From positions 72,789,676-72,853,675 of the forward strand of contig CAMGYJ010000006.1 of the NCBI GenBank assembly GCA_946122785.1: a stretch of 64,000 nucleotides of DNA, written 5' to 3'. This document shows positions 11,606 through 21,800 of this stretch, piece by piece. The DNA comes from Linum tenue. Lineage: Eukaryota; Streptophyta; Magnoliopsida; Malpighiales; Linaceae. Under the pieces are notes generated by a model. It had not been told where the DNA came from and did no database searches. It saw only the letters and a list, made by a program, of their open reading frames with translations. A program made the position numbers and the translations under genes. Position 1 is the first letter of the stretch. Every line of letters begins with the position of its first letter.

Positions 11606-11614
11606 TATTTTGTA

Positions 11615-12491
11615 TTTCATGGTCCAACTACTTTGTATCGGTCAAATCTTATATTGGGTTAGTTACATTTTGGTAAGCGATTTTTCAGGTAGAATCGCCG
11701 GACTGATGTTAGAGTGTGTTGGTGAATCTGAGCATTTATTTTTGCGGTTACTGTGATAAGAGTTGAGCTGACGCAAGGTAAAGTGTAAAACCAACGAGAG
11801 ACATGTGCGTGCTGCGGAAAGATTACATCTTTTTTGTGTATTCAATTCATTCATCCTCCTCTGCCTCTGCCCTAAAAGATACCTTTTTCTGTTGTCTGTT
11901 ATCGTGGATTACTTTTTTTTTTTTCCTCAACCAATTGTGTTATCCCGTTCTTTCTGCAGTTGTGCTTTAGCAGCAGCTCGTGGACTGGACTGGAAAGAAG
12001 AAGGAAAAGAAGCTGCCATCTTGCGATCCAAAGCTATAAAGCAAAATCATATCATAATGTCGTCTTCGTTGGTGCTTCTTCCTACTTTTCTATGTGGAAA
12101 AATATGTTCAGACAGACAGGACAAAATAACAACTCAAAACAGTCTGTGTTAGCAGAGAATCTCAATCTCAGTCTGGTGGCGTGCGTATCTCTCTGTGTCA
12201 TTGTAAAAAAACATATGCCGCAGTTCCCACTACTTGACCAGTTATTGATGTATTATTATGAAATTAACAGGGTTCTTAAATCTTGATTATTTATATATCG
12301 TCTCAGCGTCAAAATGGGAAATACGAACTTGAAGCAACTTTCGGGTTCATCCCTCCAGGCACACGGAATGGAATTCAACGGTCACAGTCCATGTTGTCTG
12401 CACTATTTTCCCTGTACGGCCATTTTTTTTTAAGAATGGTGAAGAAGATGAGAGGATGGGGCGTTTTAAAAGATTGAAATGTGTTCTTACC
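11615..12491. other. Intergenic sequence, no gene recognised
   Basis: Short open frames on the plus strand around 11805-12477 carry no recognised domain. Their codon use is not gene-like, and pyrimidine runs interrupt them. No RNA gene or clear element termini were found. Confidence 0.5.
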
Positions 12492-12921
12492 AAGGTTGTC
12501 AACCAGCGGGTTGACCCACTTTAACCCTTGCCCGGTGTTCATATTCACCCGCCGGGTCGACCGTTATAAGGTATCGGGTTGGAGGTCAAATTGTGTTATT
12601 TTTTTCTTTGATTTGCGAAATACGTCTATTTTCCGATTTTCTTTTCGCCTAACTCAATCTTTGGAATCCTAAGTTGAACATTTGAATATTGATGTTATAT
12701 AAGTGTGTGAATTTTCACTATATGTTAGATCTAAGTACGACATGTTGTTTTGGTGGAATATTATATGTTGTAACTCATATGTTAAATGAGATTTGTTATA
12801 ATTTATCAGGCTAAGTACAATATAATGACTCTTTTCATATTTCCGGGCTAAAACGAGTGACCCATTAACCCTGACCCACTAGCTCGACCAGGTCCGAGTC
12901 AGCCCGCGGGTTGACAACCTT
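12492..12921. mobile_element. MITE of the AAGGTTGTCAA family, copy 1
   Basis: The 430-bp element starts AAGGTTGTCAACCAGCGGGT and ends with the inverted form CCGCGGGTTGACAACCTT. Its interior is strongly similar to a second copy at 38647-39110, sharing for example GGGTTGGAGGTCAAATTGTG and GCCTAACTCAAT. Two independent copies in one window show it is a repeat family and not a chance palindrome. I could not identify a target duplication, so the superfamily is unassigned. Confidence 0.82.
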
Positions 12922-13336
12922 AATTATTACTCTATTGCTAGGTAAATCCAAGGTAAAAAAGTCAAATTTATTGTTGCTTTTGGGAACTGGGTAAACAATC
13001 TCAAAAGATATTTTTCAAACTCCCTGCGTATTTCTTTTTTGTTTGTTCTGCTTGATGATTCATGAAAAATATTGTTAAGAAAAAGCGCTTATAAGAAGAT
13101 AATACAAGCATAATGATGAGTGGCGGTTGTGTAGCTGATTATTCTACCCGTAACAAGTGACGGATAATCGTTTTAACTATTAATCGACTTAATTTTGAGA
13201 GAAATACTCGATTTGAAATGGCATAACACAAAATGGCAAAATGTTGCAATCACTACGTCCTTTAAAATGATGCAATGTACTGAATTCATCCAAGAAGGCA
13301 CAATGACGTATATGGTGATCTGCATCAGTTTTGTAT
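12922..13336. other. Spacer between MITE and LINE
   Basis: This is AT-rich spacer with no recognisable gene. Its right end is the target site into which the LINE inserted. Confidence 0.5.
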
Positions 13337-13360
13337 AATAGTGAAACTCGTAGTTTCCAG

Positions 13361-14065
13361 GCGCTTATAGCTGAAATACATATGTTTTGGGATAGAGGGG
13401 AGTTTCCACAAGAGCTAAACCATACGCTAATATCCCTCATCTCAAAGAAGAAGGTACCAGAAACGTCTGATGATTTTCGTCCAATTAGCCTATGCAAGGT
13501 TTACTACAAAATCTTTTCAAAGGTGATAGGTGAATGCCAGAGCACGTTTGTGCCGGAGAGGTTAATTACTGACAACATTCTGGTGGCTTTTGAGTGTTTC
13601 CACTCAATGAAAGAAAGACGATAGGGGAGGAAGGGTTTTATGGCAGCAAAATTGGATATATCTAAAGCGTATAATAGGGTGGAGTGGTGTTTCCAAGAAG
13701 CTATGATGCGGAAGCTGGGATTTGGCGAGAGATGGGTAAAGAAGATTATGCATTGTGTTACTATGGTTAGTTTTTCGGTGTTGGTGAATGGGCATCAAAC
13801 TCAAACTTTCACACCAAGTAGAGGACTCATACAAGGGGACCCTTTGTCCCCTTATCCGTTCTTATTAGTGGTGGAGGGTTTATCAAATCTTATTCAAAAA
13901 AGGGTCACAAAAGGGAAATTGGAAGGAATCGGAGTTAAGGGAGGGGCACCTATGATCTCTCATTTGCTATATGCAGATGACAATATAATCTTTTCGAGAG
14001 ATACTCCACAAGGATGTGAGACGTTGAAGGAACTTTTGAGCCTTGATGCGGCAGATTCAAGGTAG
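13361..14065 (+). pseudogene. LINE reverse transcriptase remnant
   Basis: Two frames together cover most of an L1-type reverse transcriptase. The first contains LISLISKKKVPETSDDFRPI and SLCKVYYKIFSKVI, the fingers region. The second contains [15 protein letters not shown], with the first catalytic aspartate, then [20 protein letters not shown] and [10 protein letters not shown], where ADD supplies the remaining catalytic aspartates. Stop codons and a frameshift near 13621 separate the pieces, and the frame ends early at 14065. Further peptide remnants of the same element (KPKEEGGMGYRDLHGFNLAL) occur at about 14406-14726. Confidence 0.88.
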
Positions 14066-15569
14066 AAAGTAATCCTGACAAAATCAGAGTTATACTTTAC
14101 ACCAAACGTTCTAGAGGAGAAGCGATAAGAACGAGGTGACATTCTCGGAATGAAGGTGGTAGAGACTCATGCAAAGTACATGTTGCTGCCCACAAGAGTG
14201 GGACGAGAAAAGAAAGTTGTGTTCAGCTACTTGGTGGACAGAGTGAAGAGGAAGGTTAAAATATGGAAGAGTAGACTACTATCTATGGGGGTAAAGAAGT
14301 GCTCTTGAAATATGTTGCACAAACACAGACCACTTATGCCATGTCTGTCTTCCTAGTGCTAATTGGAGTAGTCAAAGAAATTCATAGCATAATGTCACAC
14401 TTCTGGTGAGGACAACAAAGAGAGGAGAAGAGAACACATTTGCTCAGCTGGAAGGAATGTGTAAACCAAAGGAGGAAGGAGGGATGGGCTATCGTGATTT
14501 ACATGGGTTCAATCTGGCTCTACTGGGGAAGCAGATAGGAAACCTAATTCAAAATCCAAACTCAATGGCGGCCAGTGTATTGAAAGCAAGGTATTATCCT
14601 AGTAGGGATGTCCTAACTTGGAGAAGCCTCATGGCGACAAAGAATCTGGTGAAGGGAGGTTTGAGATGGAAAATTGGAGATGGAAGGAGAGTCGATTATA
14701 TGGTTGGATATGTGATTACAAGATGATACACAGGAAAAAATTACATCTCTGGTTAGGCCTATTAATGGGAGCACCTAAGTTTTAGAACTGATTGATCATG
14801 ATACACGATATTGGCGCACGTATGTTCTACAACACTATTTCAGTCCCATGGACAGACAACAAATCCTCGAAACTCCAATCCTAGACAACCAGCTCAGGAT
14901 GAAAAAAGTGTGGATGCTGGAGAGGAATGGAAGCTACACAGTGAGATTTTCCTCCAAAGGTGAAGGTTTTCGGATGGAGATGGGTGAACAATTTTCTCCC
15001 AACAGGAAATAACATACTGGATCGAACTCAACAAGGTTGTGATGAATGTCCGTTTTATGGACTAATTTAAACGCAAGAGCATATATTTAGTGATTGTGCT
15101 TGGGTGAGAAGGGCCTGACAACCTAGCAGTCTAAGTTCGCTGCTCTCAAAGGGTAAAGAGCTTACTTGTAAATTGTGGATGTGTCAACTTTAGGAATCTG
15201 AACCCGATGAGAAGATTGGCGAGTTTCTCGTGGCCTTGTGGTTTATCTAGGAAGCTTGAAACAGTCAACAGTGGAATAAAAAGAAGAAAGAGGAATTTGA
15301 AATTATGGGAGCAGCGGCCAGATGGCTGGAAGAATACCTAAAGCATAACGAGAAGGTAGAGATGAAAACCCAGAGAAACCCACTGTGGTTGGAACCTCCG
15401 GTGACAGCGCCATACAAGATCAATGTTAATGTAGTTGTGTTGAAGGATCAGTGAACTGGCTGGGGAGTGGTGATTCGTGACATGCAGGGTGGCTTCTGTG
15501 GTGCGGTAGTTAAAAGGATGAGAACTCAATGGGGACAGGCAATGGCAAAGACTTGCGATTGAATTCGGT

Positions 15570-15884
15570 TTGGAGCTGATGGAGAGATGGGGGATAAGGT
15601 ACTGTGTGCTGGAATCAGACTGTTTGTCCACCATTTCTCACCTGAAGCCGAAGGAAATAGAGAGGACAGAGGTGAGAGATCGTTGCAGAGAGCTCATGGA
15701 GGTGGCAAGCAGAAACGGAAGGGTCGAATGGGCCTATGCTGGCAGAGAAATGAACAAAGCAGCCCACCAGATGGCCCACATTGTTTGTGGATGGGAAGAA
15801 GAAGAAGTTTGGACCCAAAGTCCTCCTATCTTTCTTGTACCTCAATTGAGGATTGATATGTCAAGTTACCATATGACTATTTAA
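15570..15884 (+). pseudogene. LINE RNase H domain remnant
   Basis: This frame encodes the second half of a plant LINE-type RNase H. It contains RYCVLESDCLSTISHLKPKE, with an aspartate in the expected ESD position, then VEWAYAGREMNKAAHQMAHI, corresponding to the conserved V..RE.N..AH..A motif. The preceding strand with the first catalytic aspartate lies in broken sequence near 15430-15560. It ends about 25 bases before the A-rich tail of the LINE. Confidence 0.8.
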
Positions 15885-15930
15885 TAAAATTCTAGATGTT
15901 TGAATAAAAAAAATAGTGAAACTCGTAGTT

Positions 15931-16391
15931 GTAAGTAGTTTGGATAAATATTAAATATAATTCCTTCCATGAGTGATTAAAATTGTGCATACATGTATAG
16001 GCCAGCATACACGTACAATACGTTTTGTGTATGTGTTCATACTTATTAGTTGTACTTTAATGTATTTTGATGAATCAGATTAAAATAATATTATGGTTTG
16101 TGTTAGAGAATTTGGAACGATTGTTCACCTACTAGGAATTAAATAATATCATCTCAAATTTCGATTAATTCATGCTCTAAATAGCAAAACTCTATAAACG
16201 AACAATAAAATTAGTGCACATCAGACATATGCTAGCGTGAACAATGTATATATATACACATATAGATTATTAAAATTCTTTGATCTCAAAGAACTCTTGT
16301 GTAAAAAAGGTATTAGAACATCAATCGTACAAAAAATGAATTTCTCGCCTTTTTCACTTATCTAGCACAACTTGCTGCATAAAATATATCA
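15931..16391. other. AT-rich spacer between LINE and LTR retrotransposon
   Basis: This short stretch is AT-rich and contains runs such as TATATATACACATATA near 16248. No gene is seen. Its last bases (CAAGT, 16392-16396) are the left target duplication of the retrotransposon. Confidence 0.5.
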
Positions 16392-16396
16392 CAAGT

Positions 16397-16942
16397 TGTT
16401 GGGGGTATTACCCAGCGAGCTAGGGGACAAAGCCCAAAAGAGTAAAATGCCAAGAGCCAGGTGGCGGCCAACCGGCTGGTGGTCCACGGCCTGGGGCGCC
16501 TGACAGGTGTCAGGAGTCTGACAGGGTGGTTAGCTGTCACACAGAGCACCAAAAGCCAGGTGGCGACCAACTGGATGGTGGGCCGCGGCCTGCAGGCGCC
16601 TGGCAGAACTGTGGAACGCCAGTCAGGTGTCAGGAGCCTGACGGGGCGGTTAGCTGTCTGAGGGCGCAGAGCATTGAATGTGGGAGGTGACGTGGCGGAG
16701 ATCAACCTCGAGTTCGGTGAGTATAAATAGGGGCAGACGATAGCATTTACGCAGGTTGGCTTCTCTCACTAAAACGACTCCCAAACACTTATCTCTCTAG
16801 AAAAGAGAACTGACTTAAGCTTCGGAGTGCTAACGGGTCGGCCGAGGCCCTTAGGCGCTTGTGGGTGCAGGTTCCGGGCGCCCGGGTGTCGGAGGAGTAA
16901 AAAGGCAAAGGATAAGAGTTCGGGGGTATCTAGGCACAAACA
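16397..16942 (+). repeat. 5' LTR of the Tat element
   Basis: The LTR starts TGTTGGGGGTATTACCC and ends TAGGCACAAACA. A TATA box (GTATAAATAG) lies near 16721-16730, placing the transcription start near 16750. An ACGT-core motif (GGTGACGTGGCGG) lies 30-40 bases upstream of it and may recruit bZIP-type factors. The U3 region contains an internal diverged duplication. One copy is at about 16456-16538 and the other at 16555-16658; both start GCCAGGTGGCG and end GGTTAGCTGTC. Confidence 0.95.
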
Positions 16943-16943
16943 A

Positions 16944-16964
16944 TTGGCGCGCCAGGAAGGGGCG
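16944..16964 (+). promoter_or_regulatory. Putative primer binding site
   Basis: The sequence directly after the 5' LTR, TTGGCGCGCCAGGAAGGGGC, sits where a tRNA primer binding site is expected. It does not match the common initiator-methionine site. Assigning the tRNA requires comparison with the tRNA set of the host genome. Confidence 0.6.
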
Positions 16965-16987
16965 AGGTGCACGAAAACGTTAGGCGC

Positions 16988-18886
16988 ATGGAAGACATGA
17001 ACGAAGCGAACGATGGAGAAGGCGATTCCAGGTCGGGGAACTCGAATCACGAAGAAGGCGGGCGTCAACTGAGTCAAGAGAGGAGCATGAATGGGGGGGG
17101 ACAAGGAAGTCCAGGGCGCCTGTCCGCTGATGATGGCGAGTCTTTGACGAAAAGAGAGTTGTTCCGGATCATAGCCGACCAAGACCGGGCCATAGCGGCG
17201 CTCAAGAGGGAGTTGGAAGGGGAACGAAGTGAAGATGCGATGATGTACAGCCCAGGGGCGAGAAAGCGGGAGAGAATGGGGGAAGATTCGGAGTCTCTGC
17301 AACACGGACCGCTGTATGCCTCCGAGCAGGGGCATGACGCGTATGGGCGTCCACGAGAGGGGAGGCTGAATATCGAGCGGGCGCAAACAGGCCCAGAGGA
17401 CGTATGGGCGCCTAGGAGGATTGCTCGAAGGTTTGGTGTTCGGCAGCCTCTGGCGCGGCGCATCCTAATGGAGCCAGCGGGAACTACGATCCCCCCGTTG
17501 CCAAGTTATGATGGGGTGGCTGACCCGGAAGACCACCTGAATAGCTACTTTACTAAGATGCAGCTTTACAACAGCTCCGACGCCACATTGTGCAAGGTGT
17601 TTCCTTCCACATTCGCAGGCGTGGTCCTGGATTGGTACCACCAGATTGAGGAGGGGCGCATAGAATGTTTCGAAGAATTTGCTGAGTTGTTTTTGTCCAA
17701 GTTTGCAAGCCGAAAGCGTCGGACATTGACCATAGGGGCGTTGTTTAAAGTCAAACAGAAGGAGGGTGAGGCGCTCCGAGAGTTTTATGATCGATGGATC
17801 TCGGTTGCCATGGCGGTCAAAGATGTGCAACCAGCAGTGTTGGGGGTCTGCTTGGACGCCTGCACCTCAAGCGAAGAGCTGTGCCGGGTCCTGTCCAAGC
17901 GAGATGTAGTGTCCACCGAAGACCTTGACCGAAGGGTACAAAAGGTAATTATGTTGGAGGAAACTTTGGCGGCACGAAGGGCTGAAAAGAGGCGGCTAAG
18001 AGGTGATGAAGGAGAGGTGAGGCAGGCGCCGAGACCTGGTCCCGGAAATTTCGCCCCACCAAGGAGACCAGAGGCGCCACGACTGGTACCGAGGAGTGCT
18101 GCAAATTTTACAGAGTACAATGATACCCTCAAGAATGTGTTACAATATGTGAAGGATAGGGGCTACCATATAAGGTGGCCGGGGCCCATGCGCGGCCAGC
18201 CCAACGAAAAGAATCTTGACCGATATTGTGACTTCCATCGCGACAAAGGGCATCACACGGCCGATTGTTACCAACTGAAGTCCGAACTACAAACTTTAGC
18301 CGACAAAGGCATGCTCAACGACTTCGTCAGAAGGATGGAAGACAGGACGCATCGAACCTATGTGACGAGGCAGGTGCCGGAACAGAGGAGGGCGGAAGAA
18401 GAACCAAGAACCCAAGCCGTGGTGCCGCCCACGGTCAGGGAAGCGCCCAAAGAACCGGGAACTGAGCCGGCGCCTGTTATTCCGCCACCTCCGTTTGAGG
18501 TAGATCAAGAGGGAGAGCCTAGCCGAGTAAGGCTTACAGTCGAGTCCATAACGGGTACCCTTGACTTGAGAGAGAAGTTGGAGAGATCTAGGCGCCTGCG
18601 AGCTGCGTCGCTGGAAGCCAGGGAAGCCGTGCACATCCACTTTAATCAGGAACCGGATGAGGCGTGCCAAGTTCCATCGGAGGAGGCTCTTGAGATACAA
18701 GGAGTGATAGCTGGATGTAAAGTGAAGAGAATGTTGGTAGACACAGGCAGCTCTATGGATGTCCTCTTCAAAAGCACCTTTGACGAATGCAGCTGGCGCC
18801 TGAGTTGGTACGTCCCTCAAGTTCGGTGCTCATCGGATTTTCGGGGGCACCTGCTCAAGTCATTGGGCGCGTACGCCTCCCTGTGA
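16988..18886 (+). CDS. gag: Tat element gag polyprotein with start of protease
   Basis: This frame encodes the capsid and nucleocapsid of the retrotransposon and runs into the protease. The ATG at 16988 (MEDMNEAND) is the best start; an in-frame GTG lies at 16967. The retrotransposon gag domain is recognisable at SYFTKMQLYNSSDATLCKVF and AGVVLDWYHQIEEGRIECFE. A zinc-binding stretch CDFHRDKGHHTADC follows near 18226-18267, in the form usual for the Tat lineage. The protease active-site motif LVDTGSSMDVLF appears near 18734. After that the frame loses similarity and stops at 18886. The remaining protease and pol continue in the -1 frame from about 18787. Confidence 0.92.
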   Translation: MEDMNEANDGEGDSRSGNSNHEEGGRQLSQERSMNGGGQGSPGRLSADDGESLTKRELFRIIADQDRAIAALKRELEGERSEDAMMYSPGARKRERMGEDSESLQHGPLYASEQGHDAYGRPREGRLNIERAQTGPEDVWAPRRIARRFGVRQPLARRILMEPAGTTIPPLPSYDGVADPEDHLNSYFTKMQLYNSSDATLCKVFPSTFAGVVLDWYHQIEEGRIECFEEFAELFLSKFASRKRRTLTIGALFKVKQKEGEALREFYDRWISVAMAVKDVQPAVLGVCLDACTSSEELCRVLSKRDVVSTEDLDRRVQKVIMLEETLAARRAEKRRLRGDEGEVRQAPRPGPGNFAPPRRPEAPRLVPRSAANFTEYNDTLKNVLQYVKDRGYHIRWPGPMRGQPNEKNLDRYCDFHRDKGHHTADCYQLKSELQTLADKGMLNDFVRRMEDRTHRTYVTRQVPEQRRAEEEPRTQAVVPPTVREAPKEPGTEPAPVIPPPPFEVDQEGEPSRVRLTVESITGTLDLREKLERSRRLRAASLEAREAVHIHFNQEPDEACQVPSEEALEIQGVIAGCKVKRMLVDTGSSMDVLFKSTFDECSWRLSWYVPQVRCSSDFRGHLLKSLGAYASL

Positions 18887-21800
18887 CTCTGGGGGACGAA
18901 ACGCATTGTGTAACACATGCGGTGGAGTTTGGCATCGTTGACTGTCCCTCACCATACAATGTGATACTTGGCCGACCTCTTTTGGCACAATTCAATGGGG
19001 TAGCCTCGACGTGTCACCAGACGCTGAAGTTCGTCGCTCCTCAAGGTGTAGGCGTCTCGCGAGGAAGGAATGTCCCACGATATGCAAGAGAAGAGGACTC
19101 AAAGAATCGGGGTCGGAAGCATAGACTGAATATCGTAGACATCAGTCCGGAGGAGGCGCCCAGGGCAGAACCAGTAGACGATGAGGTGGCTGTGACGTTG
19201 GACGAGGAGCGCCCAGACCAGATAATACGAATATCATCGCAGGCGCCAGAGACAATGCGAGCACCCTTAATCGAGTTACTGAGAGAGTTCGGAGAATTAT
19301 TTGCATGGAGCGCTCGGGATATGCCCGGGGTGTCCCCCGAAGTTGCGGCGCACAGGCTGGCAGTGGAAGAAGGTAAAAGGCCGGTGCAACAAAAGCGACG
19401 GAACTTGACCCCCGAGAAAGAAGAGGCGCTCCGACATGAGGTCGACAGGTTGCGAGAAGCGGGGTTTGTGGAGGAGGCAAGGTACATTACGTGGCTCTCC
19501 AATGTAGTGTTTGTCCCAAAGCCGTCGGGAGATTGGAGGATGTGCGTGGACTTTACTAACCTCAACCGGGCGTGCCCAACGGATGCTTACCCTATGCCAC
19601 GCATCGACTTGCTGGTAGATGCGACGGCGTATCACGAAGCGCTCAGCTTCTTGGACATGTTTTCAGGCTATCATCAAATCCCTATGGTAGAGGAGGACCG
19701 GGCGAAAACGGCCTTCATGACACCTTTTGGCAACTTTTGCTATCGTGTCATGGCATTCGGTTTAAAAAATGCAGGCGCCACTTACCAGCGTATGGTAAAC
19801 CAAGTCTTCCGCGAGCAGATAGGGAGAAACGTGGAAGCGTATGTGGATGATTTGATAGTGAAGAGCAAGAGGCGCCAAGATCATATCCTGGACCTCCGGG
19901 AAACTTTCGAAACAATGCGCCGATTCAATTTGAGGCTTAACCCCAAAAAGTGTGTGTTCTTTGCGGAGGCGGGAAAGTTCTTGGGTTTCATGATAACAAA
20001 AAGGGGGATAGAGGCTAATCCCAGGCAGGTGGAGGCCATCAAGAACTTGGCGCCCCCAAGAACGCCGAAAGAAGTGCAAGTGTTGACAGGAAGGCTGGCG
20101 GCGTTGGGACGGTTCATTCCGCGAGCCTCGGACCGGGGCGCCCCCTTCTTCAAGGTATTGAAAAAGGCCACCAAGTTTCGATGGACAGAAGAATGCGACA
20201 AGGCGTTCGAAGAGTTGAAGGGGCTACTCATAGCACCTACGGTAATGACCGCGCCTAAAGCCAAGGAAGTGCTATACTTGTACATAGCGGTGTCCCACAT
20301 CGCTGTGAGCGCTGTACTGATATCCAAAGACTCGCTGACGAATGAAGAGCGACCGGTGTACTACGTCAGCCGCACCATGGTCGGCCATGAGACGCGATAT
20401 GCACCCATAGAGAAGGCGGCTTTGGCCGTAGTGATGGCCGCGAACAAGCTCAGACCCTATTTTCAGGCTCATAGCATCGTGGTGCTCACTAACCTGCCAT
20501 TAAGGACGGTTCTTGGATCAATGGATGTGTCTGGGCGCCTGGTGAAGTGGGCCGTGCAATTAAGTGAGTTTGACATAAGTTACGCCCCCCGTCCAGCTGT
20601 TAAAGCTCAAGTGTTGGCAGATTTCATGGCCGAAGGTGTGACCGATGGAGGGACGGGCATTGAGGAATGCTGGCAAGTACATGTGGATGGAGCAGCAAGT
20701 CGGGCAGGCGCCGGGGCCGGCATAGTACTCATTAGCCCTTTAGGCGCCCTTCATGAAATTGCGCTTCGTTTTGCGACCCTCAAAACGAACAATGCGGCTG
20801 AGTACGAGGCTGTTCTGGCCGGACTTCATTATGCTAGAGAGCTGGGCGCCCAAAGGGTTAATGTGAAAACTGACTCAGCGTTGGTGGTCAATCAGCTGAA
20901 CGAAGTTTACGAAGTGAAAGAGGAGGCTCTATGCGCCTATGTGCAATCCGTGCGAAAGAGATGCGCTTGGTTTCGCGAGGTAACTTTTGCGCATGTCCCG
21001 AGAGAGGAGAATGCTCATGCAGACGCTTTGTCTAAGTTAGCTACGGCTTTAGACTTTGAGGAGAGTCGGACGGTGATCGTGGCAAAAGAAGTCCCACACG
21101 AAGAGGTGGTGATGGCCTCCATCCTATCGGGAGTGGAAGAAGGATGGATGGCACCAATTCGCCTCTTCCTAACGCAGGGAGTTGTACCGGAGAACCCAAA
21201 GGATGCATGGCGCCTTCGTCGGAAGGCGGCTCGATGCACCATCGTGGATGGTGTGTTATACAAAAGATCACATTCCGGCGCCTATTTGAGATGCCTTACC
21301 GAGGCAGAGGGGTTGGAGGCGATCAACGAGGTGCACCAAGGAACGTGTGGCATGCATGCAGGCGCCCGCAGTCTGGAGAAAACTTTGCTCCGACAAGGAT
21401 ATTATTGGCCAACAATGCGAAGGGACGCAGGGAGACACGTGACGTTATGCCACCAATGCCAAATCCATGCTAACGACATTCATCTCCCAGCGGCACCTAT
21501 GCAGGGAAATGTGGGCGCCTGGCCCTTCGCTCAGTGGGGCATGGACCTGTTGGGACCATTTCCAAGGGCGCCTGGTCAGTACAAATACTTAATTGTTGCG
21601 GTTGATTACTTCACCAAATGGATCGAAGCAGAACCATTGGCCTCAATCACTGAGGCGCAAGTGCGGAAATTCACAAGGAAGAACATCTTTACGCGTTTTG
21701 GGCTCCCGGAGTCCATCATCACTGACCATGGAAAACAGTTTGATTGCAAAAGGTTCATAGAGTTTTGCGATGATAATGGGGTCGTGTTAAGGTTCTCTTC

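Larger units (their letters stand above)
13356..15911 (+). mobile_element. 5'-truncated, decayed LINE (L1-like non-LTR retrotransposon)
   Basis: The insertion is bounded by an exact 19-bp direct repeat (AATAGTGAAACTCGTAGTT) at 13337-13355 and 15912-15930. The 3' end is a short A-rich tail after an AATAAA-like signal (TTTAATAAAATTC). This is the signature of target-primed reverse transcription. The 5' end begins inside the reverse transcriptase, so the ORF1 and endonuclease parts are missing. The order that follows is reverse transcriptase, a C-terminal linker region and an RNase H domain, the arrangement of plant L1 elements that carry RNase H. Stops and frameshifts break the frame many times, so it is inactive. 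Confidence 0.92.

Noticed and set aside
16358..16705. Open frames on both strands of the LTR, repeated in the 3' LTR
   Set aside because: They are identical only because the LTRs are identical. They have no protein motif and cross the promoter region.
16769..17463. Minus-strand frames opposite gag
   Set aside because: Shadow frames of a GC-rich coding region with no domain or splice structure, unlike the antisense gene farther downstream.
19041..20327. Minus-strand frames opposite reverse transcriptase
   Set aside because: Mirror frames of the conserved pol coding sequence.
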